Positions 21,601 to 32,524 of a DNA stretch of 64,000 bases are shown piece after piece. The position numbers and the translations under genes are program-made. Position 1 is the stretch's first letter, and each line of letters starts with the position of its first letter. The notes beneath the pieces are model-generated. The model searched no databases. It was given only the letters and a program-made list of their open reading frames with translations, and was not told the origin of the DNA. This DNA comes from Penaeus vannamei (lineage: Eukaryota > Arthropoda > Malacostraca > Decapoda > Penaeidae), in assembly GCF_042767895.1 (NCBI RefSeq), contig NC_091589.1:18980770-19044769 (forward strand), read 5' to 3'.

Positions 21601-23002
21601 AAGCACCTGACTCGCCAAACACTTTAACTCTAGCTGTCTGTAGCACACAGCTAGTCTTCGTCAACACATTACACTTGCTAAGAGTCACACCAACATGATT
21701 CACTTGGGGACTGCAATTTTCAGAAGGTTCTACAATATCACTAACCTTCTGATCACTCACACTTTTTTCCATAGCCTTTTCTGTGCTTCCTGTGCCCTTT
21801 GATCTACACAGAAGAAAATTATGATTGCCATTACACTTAGAACACTTGCTTTGACAACCACTGGAAATATGCCCCTTACTCAAACACTTGAAACACAAAT
21901 GGGCAGCTTTGATTTTTTCTTCACGTTCCTTCAAAGGGAGCTTCAGGATATCCCAGCACTTCTCAGACTTGTGTTTCTTGCTGCAGAAAGCACAATAAGA
22001 AGATCCTACTTCAGATGAGGTGTGAAGAGCCGATGCAGAAGCCACTCTTCTTTTCTCCGAGTCCACAAATCGTCGTTCAGGCTTCCCCATCCCAACGTCC
22101 GGGAAAGTTTCAGATCTCTCTCGACGGCTTATCTCCTTCTGCAGGAACGTCAGCAGCCATTCCAGGTCACCTTCATGATTTGTAGATTCCCTTGACCATT
22201 CCAATCTTATCTCTTGAGGCAGACGACCCAAGACCAATGGAGTTAACACCACGCCAAATTGTTTATTATTAATGCCAAAGCTCTCCAAACTTCTTACATG
22301 CCAATGGAGTTGGTCTAGAAGATTCCACAGCGATTCAACATAATTTGCTCCTCTTATTTTAGGAGCTACAGAGATATTCATTAGTGCATGAATATGTGCA
22401 TTTATGATTATTTGAGGTCGGCCAAATCTGTTCTTCAATATATCACATGCAACCTTGTAATTTGGAACAGTGAGTGTTACTCCTCGGATGGCAGACAATG
22501 CTTTTCCTTGTAACACTGATTGTAAATAAGTGAACTTAGTAATAACAGGTATGTCAGTCCTGTCTATTGAGGCTGTAAATCTATCCCAAAATGACTGCCA
22601 TTGGGTCAGATCACCATCATATTTGGGAAGCTCTAGCTTTGGCAGCTTTGCATCTGAGGTGCTCATACTGGAGACAGAGCCTTTGTCACTGTCACTGCCA
22701 TCATTAGCTCTCTTCATTCGCATGGTGACCTCAAATCTAACATTTGTTGCAGCTTTGCGAAAATTACTTGCTTCATCAAGGTCTGCATCTAAATCATCAG
22801 GATTAACAAGTTCTACTTCAACAGCTGTCTGCGCCTCATCCAACAATATTAGCCTCTTATCAAATTCAGCAGCAACTTGATCTAACTTCTCATAATTACT
22901 GTTGTTATCATTTAAAACCTCCTGGAGGTTCTGTACAGCTCTTGTCAACCAACCTCTTGATGCAGCCCTTTTCCTCTTCAATGCTTCAAGTGACTCTGCC
23001 AT
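18611..23002 (-). CDS. BEL/Pao Gag-Pol polyprotein up to in-frame TGA
   Basis: 1463 codons from ATG at 23002. A gag-like region with a DUF1759-type segment lies at about 120-270. Two Cys/His clusters follow, the second a canonical CX2CX4HX4C knuckle at 370-383. The aspartic protease motif DTG is at 476-478. Reverse transcriptase has its first Asp at 816 and YVDD at 888-891. The RNase H-like/Peptidase_A17 region includes D1066 and D1141. The integrase zinc site uses H1372, H1377 and Cys at 1404, 1407 and 1410, and the first core Asp is D1442. The TGA follows 21 residues later and removes the rest of the integrase core. This domain order (protease, RT, RNase H, integrase) with DUF1759 is diagnostic of BEL/Pao. 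Confidence 0.96.
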   Translation of the reverse strand: MAESLEALKRKRAASRGWLTRAVQNLQEVLNDNNSNYEKLDQVAAEFDKRLILLDEAQTAVEVELVNPDDLDADLDEASNFRKAATNVRFEVTMRMKRANDGSDSDKGSVSSMSTSDAKLPKLELPKYDGDLTQWQSFWDRFTASIDRTDIPVITKFTYLQSVLQGKALSAIRGVTLTVPNYKVACDILKNRFGRPQIIINAHIHALMNISVAPKIRGANYVESLWNLLDQLHWHVRSLESFGINNKQFGVVLTPLVLGRLPQEIRLEWSRESTNHEGDLEWLLTFLQKEISRRERSETFPDVGMGKPERRFVDSEKRRVASASALHTSSEVGSSYCAFCSKKHKSEKCWDILKLPLKEREEKIKAAHLCFKCLSKGHISSGCQSKCSKCNGNHNFLLCRSKGTGSTEKAMEKSVSDQKVSDIVEPSENCSPQVNHVGVTLSKCNVLTKTSCVLQTARVKVFGESGACCEATLLFDTGSDRSYVSSNLVKKVKPKWVSSEPVSYAAFGGSKSPPGKQSNIFDLQLVGLHGAKHLMALEIPKVCAPLTRPCIPSNLVDAFSDFQLADGYKNNSHLNIDILVGLDAYWGFMDPEIKPHQSNGLVAQKSVFGWVLSGSWKVPTISNCESTQMLCIGNVTDSDLREFWDLESVGITQKEAVPSPFTSDPVLKQFCENVKFEEGRYEVGLPWKSDDCKKNLMNNEGIARKRLQGLGRKLDKDPELQKQYSNVFTDYEQEGIIEEVPSSEVVSSQPTYYMPHRPVVKESSSSTKVRPVFDASATSYNGTSLNDCLESGPSLNADLVKVLVRFRKWKVALTADITKAFLQICVRPEDRDVHRFLWKCKDSMRMMRFVRVPFGNTSSPFLLNATIKYHLQSYPDTEVVKELKENLYVDDWLSGVDTAEEACEKFKEAQSILAEAGFPLSKWHSNCKLFATKFNDKIDHGDEHESTKVLGMKWLSLSDQFVFKGIDLDLETHLVSTKRAILSLIARLFDPLGLISPFVMYAKILFQDIWRLGLDWDELLPKEVQNKFQNWVKSIAALKYWKINRCYFPEMSWKELSGVELYAFGDASEKGYGACVYLRVPLVDGTYQVSLVVARSRVAPIKRVTLPRLELLGALLCARLLDFVKSALCLDKTVTYCCWTDSKVALAWIKGNPCRWKVFVSNRVVEIQSLTSPCHWYHCPGKENPVDLVSRGALAEPLVNSTLWINGPSWLSEPLTLSDKGETVELPVEESCSKGNISCVSVNSPNIFEFERWSNFNKARCVVAWVMRFINNVRPHSVKMSGPLSPAELAVAKTKLFYCVQRENFVQEIADLKKGKSPSMGSPLCSLDPFVDDEGLLRIKGRLENADLSFESKHPVIIPSGHVAKLLVQFQHIFLKHAGVGTIVSTLRGSYWILGVRRIAKTVCRMCVKCKRYDSRACSQPVAPLPGLRVKIAPPFTVTGLDYAGPLFCIDLPSKKLYILLFT

Positions 23003-23047
23003 GTTTGTTACCTTACTTGTCCGGGCGACGACTCTATATCTAAAGCT

Positions 23048-23065
23048 TCCCGGGTCTGGGCACCA
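23048..23065 (-). other. Primer binding site of BEL/Pao element
   Basis: On the element strand TGGTGCCCAGACCCGGGA starts four bases after the 5' LTR. It begins with TGG, complementary to a tRNA CCA end, and includes a T-stem-like CCCGGG. I do not recognise which tRNA would match. Confidence 0.75.
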
Positions 23066-23069
23066 AAAA

Positions 23070-23420
23070 TGTGGGAAACGGCCTCACGAGACCCACACTT
23101 GGCAACAAAACATGATGTAGAAGCAGGATCAAAGGGCTGGGGGTTGTTGACTGAAACAGTGCTGACCTGGCAGTGCCACGTAGTGGCCTTTATTGCAACG
23201 AGTATTCATACATAAAAATATATGTGGAAAATAAGTACCTTTTCTCTGATATAAAACTACATTAAAATATAGTATTTCTCTAATTCAAATTCAGAAAAAT
23301 ATGTATTCTACTCAACAAAAATATAGATATTCTATAACGAAGAAATAAAAACAAAGGAACTGAGGGTAAACACAGAAAACGTAATGTTCTGAGCATTAGG
23401 GGTAACTAACATATTTAACA
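23070..23420 (-). repeat. 5' LTR of complete BEL/Pao element
   Basis: 351 bp, bounded TGTTAAATATG to TTTCCCACA on the element strand. It ends at the satellite copy ATAAT (23421-23425). The leader between LTR and ATG is only 67 bases. Confidence 0.95.
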
Positions 23421-23425
23421 ATAAT
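23421..23425. repeat. Target site duplication ATAAT
   Basis: ATAAT here and at 17098-17102 flank the BEL element. Five bases is within the range usual for BEL/Pao. The surrounding sequence is low in complexity, but the exact agreement with the empty site in S1 (about 10660) supports it. Confidence 0.8.
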
Positions 23426-24114
23426 AATCATAGAGTCCATTTATAAGGAAATAAGGCTAAAACTAATAAAATTCCAAAAGTCGAAAAAAACGGCAAAATC
23501 TAGCGTATTACAGCCTTTTGAGAGAAAGGTCGAAAAAAACGTTTTTCGCTTTTTAATGATAATTATGATTTTAGCATGCATTCAGGTAATATAATGATTT
23601 TCATGATAATGCCCTCATTAATACCAATAATAATGATAATTATGATGATAATGAAAATAATAATGATGATAATAATAATAATAATAATTATTATATTGAT
23701 AATTTTGATAATTACTGCAATAATAGCAATAATGAACTCTATTCTAATAATTTTTATACCAATAATGACAGTAGAAATAATAATGATATCATAATTCTTG
23801 TTATTGTCATTATTAATTCTATAAATATAATTATTGTTATTATCATTATAAAAATAGTTATAATGAAAATGACCGTAATAATTAGCATAATAATCATTAA
23901 AACTGAGAGAATGATAATGATAGTCATGACGATAATGACTATAATGATGATAATCATAAGAATAATGACAATAATGATGATAATTATGCTAATAATAATC
24001 ATAGAGTCCATTTATAATGAAATAAAGGCTAAAACTAAAAGTCGAAAAAACGGCAGAATCTGCAGCCTTTTGAGAGAAAAGTCGAAAAAAAAAACATTTT
24101 CGCTTTTAAATGAT
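23421..24114 (+). repeat. Satellite tract S3
   Basis: About 1.2 monomers, the continuation of S2 once the BEL insertion is removed. Matches S1 at about 10670-9990 in reverse, and S4 up to 35737. It ends abruptly in AAATGAT, fused to gypsy pol at 24115. The first 83 codons of a frame starting at 23863 come from this satellite and run on into gypsy pol, an accidental fusion. Confidence 0.93.
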
Positions 24115-27100
24115 AGCGACACAGCCAAGGTCCTGGTACCTCGCTTGTTGGTGGACCTCTTCCAACCAGAGGTTGACGTTTGGGTCATCAACGATCAGAC
24201 AGTTCCGGTTGAGATCGAGCAAGGATTCGTCCTCTGCTATGCGGCGATCGTGGAGGTTTCACTTGATCGTCTCGAATACGACGCGGAATTCATGGACCAG
24301 GATTCCGGGGTTAACCCGGAAGATGTGGGCTCATCCTCCGGGGGAGCTTTAGACATCGATGATGGAAGCGAACCGGATAGTCTGATGGCGGACTTGGAGG
24401 ACAGGTTCGATTTTGTACAAGGACTCAATGATTTTGGCTATAACACGGACGAGTTTGATGTTTTCCTGGTATGTTCTTTCGAGAACGAGGAACTCCCCTC
24501 ATCAGTAGGGGCAGTTGGTGTTCGCCGGGTGGATCTTGCTCACCTGTCGTCAGTCCAACGTGAACAACTTGTCCAGGTACTTGATCGTTACCCGGATCTG
24601 TTCATCGAAGGGCTGCCTCCAGGTGTGGTGCCACACATGAAGCATAAAATCAAAACCACGGACGACCAACCCGTCCATGTGAAACAGTGGCGCCTCCCCA
24701 AGAGTACGCAGCAGTACATCCGTGCGGAGGGCGACAAGATGCTTTCTTGCTCACCATGGCTCTCTCCCGTTGTTCTAGTGAAAAAGAAGGATGGTTCGAC
24801 ATGCTTTTGCGTTGACTACCGTGCTTTGAACGCGAAAACAGTTTCAGATGCGTATCCCATACCCAGGATGGACGCTGTCATTGATCAGCTGGCGAGTAAA
24901 TCTTGGTTTAGTGTCCTCGACGCTAAAAGCGCATACTGGACTGTTGAGGTGGATGAGAGGGACCGAGAAAAGACAGCTTTCTCGGACGGCGTCCGTCTGT
25001 TTCAGTTTTCGCGTATACCCTTTGGATTGACGACGGCCCCGTCAACTTTTCAGAGGGCTATCGCCGCCGTTCTCAACCCAGTGTTGGGCCACCACGCGCT
25101 GGCATATCTTGACGACGTCGTAATATACAATGCAGGGTTTGAGCAGCACCTATCTCACCTTGATGCCGTGTTGTAGTTGCTCGCTGGAGCAGGGTTCAGG
25201 CTTAACCTTTCAAAGTGTCGCTTCGCGACCGACACTTCGTTTTTTGGATTACACTGGATGGTGTTTTGCCTGACCCTGACAAGGTTACAGTGATACGAGC
25301 CATAAAGACACCACGTAACCACCACCAGTTCGCCAGTTCTTGGGAGCAACTGGTGCCCAATTACGCAAGGGTCGCATCTCCTTTGACTCGGCTCCTGAAA
25401 AAAGATACAAAATTTTCATGGAGCAAACCTCAGCAGGAGGCTTTTGAACGGCTAAAGCAGGCGCTTGCCACCGCGCCTTGCTTGATCCAACCAAATTTTG
25501 AGAAGCCCTATGAGCCTCACACCGATGCTTCAGGCACGGCGATCGGTGCTTGCCTTATGCAGCTGGATAAGGTTGGGGAACTCCACCCTGTTGCATATTT
25601 TTCTTGGAAGCTTAGGGATGCCGAGACCAGGTACCCGATCATCGATCTGGAAGCCCTAGCTGTTGTCGAGAGCACTAGTCATTATCACCTTTACCTTTAT
25701 GGGAGACGATTCCGTATCTTAACAGACCACAGGCCGTTGGTATCAGTCTTCCGCAAGCCAACTGCCTCGGTAAGGATGACGCGATGGGCTCACGAACTGA
25801 CATTTTACGACTTCGAGCTTCTTTATAAGCCGGGTCGGGTCCACCATGTCCCGGACTTGCTCACTCGTCAGATCGCAGCCATTGCTGACCTTGATAGCCC
25901 TTGCTGCAACCAGACATGGTGGAGCGTCATCAGAGAGACCAATTCGAATTTCGGGACCGAGTCCGATAATGAACGAGCTCTGCTTCAGCTCGTGATCCCA
26001 AGGTCGCTGCGCGGCGCTGCTTTGGATGCGGTCCATGCCGTACCGTCCGCGGGACATCGGGACGTCCACAGGACGTATCAGCGAATAAGGGATCCTTTTT
26101 ACTTTCCCGGGATGTTGACCGCATCCCGGAGATATGTCACATCATGCGCGGCATGTCAATGGAGGAAAGGGGCGATCGCCCGAACCCCACTACAGTCCAT
26201 GCCGGACGTCGCGGAGCTCCGTGGATATCCTCACTCTTACCCCTTCGGCGCGTGGAAACAAGTATGTCCTTGTGCTGATTGACCATCTTACCCGGTTTGT
26301 CGAGCTGTTCCCGTTGGCATCGAAGGACGCCCAAACCGTAGCAGACGTGTTTCTTGCGGAATTCGTTACTCGGTACGGTCCCCCGCGGACCCTGTTATCA
26401 GATAACGGCCTTGAATTTCGCAATCGTCTCCTTTCTGACATCTGTCATCACCTCCAGGTGAAGTCGCTCTTCACTACAGTCTACCATCCGCAAGCCAACA
26501 ATATGGTGGAGAGGGTGAATCGGGTGGTCAAGGACGCCCCGAGCATGCTCCAAATGGATGGTCCTGATTGTTGGGGCGATCTATTACCGTATGTGAGGTT
26601 TGCCATCAATTCCTCCATACACCGGAGCGTAAACGACGTCCCTTTGTACCTTCTCACAGGTCGGGATAGTCATTTTCCGCTCGTGGGATCAAACCACGTA
26701 ATCTATGGCGAAGGGGCCTTGCCCTCATTAACATCGAAACTCCGAGCAGCTCGGGTGGCCGCTGGTGAGGCCGCCCGAAAGGCTCGTGAGCGTTGGACCG
26801 CCGATCACGATCAAAGGCGGCAGGCTCGACCGCGGGAGTATAACGAGGGGGATCTGGTCTTTGTGCATCGCAGCGTTATCCTGCACCCCAGTCACGGACT
26901 GGGTCCCCAATGGTTAGGGCAAGTCCGGGTCTTGAAAAAGCTCGGGCCCGTGGATTATGTGGTAAGAAGTCCCTTTGCTCCCAAATCAATTTAAAGCATT
27001 TCGGGTCACTGCGGAATTCGTCCCTCCGGACGAGTTTCCCCTTTTGGACGGCACAGCCCCTCCGGACCCGGAATCGGACATGGGACCTTTACAAGATCCC

Positions 27101-27196
27101 GGTGCTGATGACCTCTTGGATTCGGAATCTTCGGCCCCGTCATCGGAGGGGGTACATGATAAACCATGGGACCCTGGGTCTGACTGGGACGAGTAG
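24115..27196 (+). pseudogene. Gypsy pol remnant, copy B
   Basis: Reverse transcriptase, RNase H and integrase are recognisable in three or more frames. Shared lesions with copy C are: a 21-bp loss at about 24741 just before the conserved RT core, a TAG at 25174-25176, short deletions near 25241 and 25345, a loss between RNase H and integrase near 25945, a frameshifting 14-base loss near 26213, and a loss near 26962. YLDD is still present before the TAG, and the last two integrase catalytic positions are still readable. It cannot make a functional polyprotein. Confidence 0.93.
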
Positions 27197-28601
27197 GGAG
27201 CAAGACACTTTTCCTTTTCTTCCACTCACCATTATCTTTATTTATTTTCTCAGAGCCCCAGCGGAATGCATGCTGCCCTCTGTTGATTACCAGTCCGTCC
27301 TGTAACATAACCCTGTATGACTTGGATCCTAACACACTTGCAGCCTGTTCTTTTTCAGAGCCTTCCCTTCATCCTGCCCGTGGAGTGGGGAATAGCCTTG
27401 ACGGTAGTCAACCCGACGACACATTACTAATCCCATTTTCCCCCTTCTAATGTTCAGTCGCCCTGTTTCTTCTACTTATTTTGTTCTAATCTATTTCTAC
27501 TTTTCAGATCATCTCCAGATGGACGGCGGCAGGGCCCAGCAGCCAGCTTCTGTCCTGCGGAATGATCCTGTCCTCTCGTATTCACACCCGCCCTCGAGCC
27601 ACGCGGGTTTTCTCGCCTTCTGCCTTCGTTTCTGGCAGGGTCGCGCTTTCGTCCTGAACGTCTGCAAAAACCCTGTACAGCTTTTTTTTTTTTTGAGTTT
27701 GGTCAAGTTCTGGCTTCTTTTCAGACCCCGATCGACAGTGTCCCGGAGCTTAGGTCGGTCTACGCTCTTTCCCCATGACGGGAACATAGAGGTGGTTCTT
27801 TGTATAGACCTGTAGGAATTTAACTTTTCTACGGAGTATTCCTGTAAATAGCTCCCTTTCCTATCATCTTAATCTTCTCTGCCTTTCCTATGTAGTCTAG
27901 AGTAACACCAGGTTTGAGTTATTTTAGTACTTTGTATTTTTCTTACTGTTATTATTGTATAAACCTTTGTATGTTTGTGCCGAAAGATTGAGAGTTTCAC
28001 CCTCTTAATCATGTGTTTCCCTCTTCATTTTGTTCTTTTAATTTGCATGTTGTGCATATATTCTTAACTTTGTTTGTTTTCTTAGTTTCATGATTTAGTT
28101 TTAAGATGTTTGTTTGTTTTCTTAATACTATTTTACCGCCGAGGTTCCTCTCCCAGCTTCTCAGAGCAATGTCCATACAGAGCTATGTCAGGACCGAGCC
28201 CATGACTTCCAAGGAGGTCTCTTATTGGGGTAAGCTCTGTTGACACCCTTTTCAGATCGCCTGAGAAAGCGGTAATTGTACATATGGAGACATTGCCTCC
28301 CTCGACGCCAACTAATCAATTAATTTTAAGTCAGATCCTCAACTGGGTCAGATCGGTCGGCTTCGCATCAATAACATTTATGGTTGTGTGTTACTTATGC
28401 ACTTCATAATGCAGTGTGTGTTAGAACACGCTAGGCCCAAAGAATAAACCCAGTATGTCTAATACACTCGTGTCCGCAGACACGGACGACGACGCATTGA
28501 GGGCTCCAAAGGGTTCCACCCTCTTTGGTCTAAGGCGATTTGTTCGCCAGCTCTTTATACAGGTGATGGTGCCATGATGATAACGGCTCCAGCTGATCTT
28601 G

Positions 28602-28852
28602 CGCACTGGTGTGCGGGCGCACTCATATGTGCCCCCGCAGTTCTGACCGTACCTGGCGTGCGGGCGCGCTCCCCATGCGTACCCGCCTTCTGATGTTCCG
28701 TACTGGCGTGCGGGCGCGTCCTCTGACGCACCCGCCTTCTGATGATCCACACTGGCGTGCGGGCAAACTCCCCATGCGCATCCGCCTTCCGATGGACCGC
28801 ACTGGCGTGCGGCGCGCTCCCCATGCGCACCCGCCTTCCGATGATCCGCACT
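28602..28852 (+). repeat. GC-rich minisatellite, copy B, about 5 units
   Basis: TGCGGGC or a close variant recurs every 49-50 bases in five units. The first unit pairs GCGGGCGCAC with GTGCCCCCGC, a stem type not seen in copy A. The third uses GCGTC/GACGC. The fourth (GCGGGCAAAC) has lost its upper stem. Confidence 0.9.
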
Positions 28853-30078
28853 GCCGAGATGATGGACCCTGAGATGTTCGCTGACGTGATGGTCTTCACC
28901 CTCTACACTTCGTCAGAGCCGACCGTTGCTCTGGTTCCTGAAACCCTTCGGGCGCCTTTCCTTCTGTCTCACGATCGTACCTCACGAGAGATGGAACGAG
29001 TACCTCACAGACACACCTGTTGTTTAAGGAGTCTCTCCTGCGATACTCGTCTTACCCGTCCCCTACTTAGGCGACGCACTGCCCGGGGGAGGTGTTGCAG
29101 TGTACGGCTGCGTACGTCCCGACTCTAAGGATGATGTCATCTCCATGAACCTCGGCCAACGTATCACAAGCCGCCAAAGACGAAGTCCCCGCCGTGTGCC
29201 ACGTGCGGTTACATCCCGCAGACGTATTTTTTTCACCTACGACCGAGTCCTGCATGCTTCTTATTCATTTATATATATATTTTTTACAAGTCCAACCACC
29301 AGTCTAGAAGGACAGAGTTGAATGTATGTTAGTTGTAGTGATAATGTGAACTTGGTTATTTTTATAACCATAAACGTAATATTTACCAAGACTCACTACT
29401 TGTATAGCGTTGAAGTTGCCAAGCTAAAATAGCTATTTATTTATTTTTAAACCTAATTATTGTTGATATGTTTTGGCCGAAGTGCACAGTTTTAAGACAA
29501 CTGTTTGATTTTCTCCGTATCCTTTCCTTATTTATCTCTTTCTAATGTTCGTCCCTCTTGTCGACGTCTCCAAATTGTCGCCATAACCACCGAAGGAGGT
29601 GACGGTCGTTGCCGAACTTTTCTGTTTTACCCCTCCCCTCTCTCGTCTCGGTTGTTTGGATTGTCGAACTATCGGCTTGGTCTTCAGACACTTCATTTGC
29701 CTATTTTCTTCTTTCGCGCCATGCCTGGGGCTTGGCCTGTGGGTTTCTTTCGGGATATATATACTAGTGGTTGAGGAAAGGAGAATAACTTCGGTCCTGA
29801 CCTCTGTCCCGCACTTTGGTCCTTTGCGGTTGCAATTTTACCTGTGTTGTGCTCTCGCTCAGATTTACCCTGGGATATACTTCGCGCACGGATTTACCAG
29901 GATTGCTGAGTATCTCCTCAAGCTAAGGGACGTGGTTGTGTGTAGGAGACGACTGGACTCTTTTGGACTTTAGCGTGACATGCTGCATTATTATCTGCAG
30001 GGCGCACTCTTTCATGAAGTCCCATAACATTTTTGTGTATTTCCCAGTGTTTGAGAGCATTAGGACCAAGTGATTTAG

Positions 30079-30659
30079 AGGAACACTGCTTGAGGATCCG
30101 TATCTCCAGTGTATTCAATTTTACAACTAAGTTATTACTTAGTTTCTTTTCATTCTTGCCTGAGGATCCGTACCTCCGGGAATAAAGATCTTTTTCAGTA
30201 CCTTTACGTACTTTATCGTTGATTGTTTTGTTTCGCTTAATGCGTGTTTGTTGATTTCTGCTTGATCTTGTGGGTGATCAAGCAGCCCTTTGTGATTGTC
30301 CTTCCAGTGTGACTCTCCCTTTTTATGACTTAAGTTAATACTTCGTTTTATTTCGTTCGTACTTGAGGATTCATATCTCCTGTACATTTATTTTACAACC
30401 AAGTTAATTCACGTTTCTTTCGTCCCTGCTTGAGGATTCGTACCTCCGGGGATAAAGATCTTTATCAAGATCTTTTCCCGTAATTGTTTGTTATAGGTTT
30501 CTGTTGATCTCTGCCTGACCTTGTGGGTGATCAGGCAGACTTTGGTGATCCGTATCTCCTGATAAAGAGCCCTTATCACATGATACGTGATTTTTGTTGT
30601 TATTGTCGTTGGTTGTTTCGGCTGACTCCTGTCTGATCTTGTGCCTATTCAGGCAGTCT
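30079..30659 (+). repeat. Degenerate tandem repeat with hairpins, copy B
   Basis: Five copies of a TGAGGATCCGTATCTCC-like motif alternate with three inverted repeats, the first CTGCTTGATC with GATCAAGCAG at 30259-30286. The layout equals 45190-45770 in copy C. The unit is about 250-275 bp and about 2.5 units are present. Confidence 0.75.
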
Positions 30660-31062
30660 TCTTGACCAGTCCCTTCATTGACTTTGCCAGTTGTTTGTGT
30701 CTCACCTCGGTTTTGGGCCGTTTTTTCTCGTTTTTATTGACGTTTATTGTTTTACTTTAGTTTCCCCTTATTATTCTGTGTTTTCTCTTAACATTTTTAT
30801 TCATGATTTAACGACGAGACATTTTTATGATCCTTTCATCGTTTAGCTTTTATTCATTTTAGTTTTTTAACATTCAATAAAGTTTTAAGGTCTCGTTTTT
30901 ACTTAGTTTTCATTTTAAGTTGTAGGGGAGCATTTTTTACGTACAGTGTTTATTTGTTCTTTTTAGTTATCGCTTTTCTTTTTCTTATGATTTCAATTTT
31001 ATACATTTAGTTATATTTTTGTTCGTTTTTATACAGCTTATTTATTACGAGAATATATTTTG

Positions 31063-31087
31063 TATAAATGTTTGGCCTCTGACGTCA
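31063..31087 (+). promoter_or_regulatory. TATA box plus CRE-like palindrome, copy B
   Basis: TATAAAT at 31063-31069 is followed 10 bases later by TGACGTCA (31080-31087), a perfect cAMP-response-element/ATF palindrome. The same pair is conserved in copy C. Motif match only. Confidence 0.35.
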
Positions 31088-31845
31088 CCGGGGCAGTGGA
31101 AAAAGAAACAATAAACAGTACGAGTCGAGACGTCAACGAGTGTGTTTGACTATCCTCCGAAGCTTTGAACCACCGGCAGTGTCGCCATATTTGTTGAACC
31201 GAACACAGAGACGATCACGGAAGATAATAAGTTAAGTACTGAGATCATGATATTCTTTACATAGGAGCTGGACGTGATCTCATGAACATTTTTATTGAAT
31301 AATTAGAACATCCTTTTATTTATTTGTTTACTTTTAAATGAATTTGGCTGGTCTGTTTCTCTTTGTTTTATTTGTAACTTCTAACTTTTCAAAGTAGGAA
31401 GTCTGAGTGATCTTTTAGTTTTAGTTTTCCTGTTTCGGTGTCACCACACTCGGGTTTTATACTGTCGTATTTTTTTTTCTTTTAGGTTTAAGGGGTTTTA
31501 AGCCTTCAGCTCTGACGCCAGACTTGCTGGTTTTGTCTCTGTTTTATGGTAAGGCCTTCAGCCAGGCTCTCCACTCTGGAAGTCTTTTCTTTTAGTTTTT
31601 GCATACGACAGTCAGTAATTTTAGGTGCCTTTAGCACATTCTTTTACTTTTGTATTTTTCTTAGATTACTTTTTAGTATGTATTTTACCATATGGTTAGG
31701 CTGAACGTCAGAAAGTGGTATTCACACGTTAACACCCCTATTCATGATTCAGTCTCCCCCCACGCTACCACATAAGGGGATTGAATTGACAGGGGTTAAC
31801 CAGGTCTATTTGCGCCTGTATCCCCCGCCAGCATCAAGGGAGGGC

Positions 31846-32024
31846 AGAATTCTAAGAGTGCCTTGAAGAACTGGGACGGGACCCCTGGGTTAGACGGATC
31901 ACACTACACATCCAATATTCAACACACAAATTCTGTACTTTCTTTCCACCCTTCTCTGATACAACACCCACACCCACTTACACGGCATACAAGGTTCCCG
32001 AACCTACTAATCGGGTGGTGGCAG
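31846..32024 (+). repeat. Partial 3' LTR, copy B
   Basis: Begins AGAATTCTAAGAG directly after the purine run AAGGGAGGG and is collinear with 46957-47134 of copy C. The assembly gap removes the rest, including any flanking duplication. Confidence 0.75.
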
Positions 32025-32524
32025 NNNNNNNNNNNNNNNNNNNNNNNNNNNNNNNNNNNNNNNNNNNNNNNNNNNNNNNNNNNNNNNNNNNNNNNNNNNN
32101 NNNNNNNNNNNNNNNNNNNNNNNNNNNNNNNNNNNNNNNNNNNNNNNNNNNNNNNNNNNNNNNNNNNNNNNNNNNNNNNNNNNNNNNNNNNNNNNNNNNN
32201 NNNNNNNNNNNNNNNNNNNNNNNNNNNNNNNNNNNNNNNNNNNNNNNNNNNNNNNNNNNNNNNNNNNNNNNNNNNNNNNNNNNNNNNNNNNNNNNNNNNN
32301 NNNNNNNNNNNNNNNNNNNNNNNNNNNNNNNNNNNNNNNNNNNNNNNNNNNNNNNNNNNNNNNNNNNNNNNNNNNNNNNNNNNNNNNNNNNNNNNNNNNN
32401 NNNNNNNNNNNNNNNNNNNNNNNNNNNNNNNNNNNNNNNNNNNNNNNNNNNNNNNNNNNNNNNNNNNNNNNNNNNNNNNNNNNNNNNNNNNNNNNNNNNN
32501 NNNNNNNNNNNNNNNNNNNNNNNN
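32025..32524. other. Assembly gap, 500 N
   Basis: Exactly 500 N. It lies inside the copy B 3' LTR and is followed by satellite starting in the conserved monomer box. Confidence 1.

Larger units (their letters stand above)
17103..23420 (-). mobile_element. Complete BEL/Pao LTR retrotransposon, 6318 bp
   Basis: Two 351-bp LTRs (23070-23420 as 5', 17103-17453 as 3') begin TGTTAAATATG and end TTTCCCACA. A primer site lies 4 bases inside the 5' LTR and a polypurine tract borders the 3' LTR. One long frame encodes gag, protease, reverse transcriptase, RNase H and integrase, interrupted by a single in-frame TGA at 18611-18613. ATAAT flanks both ends. Removing the element and one ATAAT gives exactly the satellite sequence found at about 10660 in S1. 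The LTRs look nearly identical, so the insertion is young. Confidence 0.96.
27197..31845 (+). other. Copy B 3' non-coding segment, 4.65 kb
   Basis: No protein-like frame. It contains a 13-T run (27682-27694), the minisatellite (28602-28852), the hairpin repeats (30079-30659), a TATA/CRE-like site (31063-31087) and a polypurine tract just before the 3' LTR. It is collinear with copy C. Stretches 27700-28600, 28860-30070 and 30660-31060 show nothing I can name beyond AT- and T-rich element sequence. Confidence 0.8.
24115..32024 (+). mobile_element. Ty3/gypsy copy B, 5'-truncated, 3' end in gap
   Basis: This copy starts inside the linker between protease and reverse transcriptase and lacks LTR, gag and protease. 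It runs through pol, the 3' non-coding region and the start of the 3' LTR, where the N run begins. It parallels copy C at an offset of 15080 bases in pol and about 15110 after the T run and minisatellite, sharing the same lesions. Compared with S4+C, the satellite-to-pol join corresponds to loss of 35738-39194. Confidence 0.93.

Noticed and set aside
23863..25176. Novel gene fusing a hydrophobic N-terminus to reverse transcriptase
   Set aside because: The N-terminal part is satellite joined to pol by a deletion; no start context or other sign of a gene.
28421..28899. Arg-rich frames of 109-114 codons over the minisatellite of copy B
   Set aside because: Same cause as in copy A; repeat-driven open frames.
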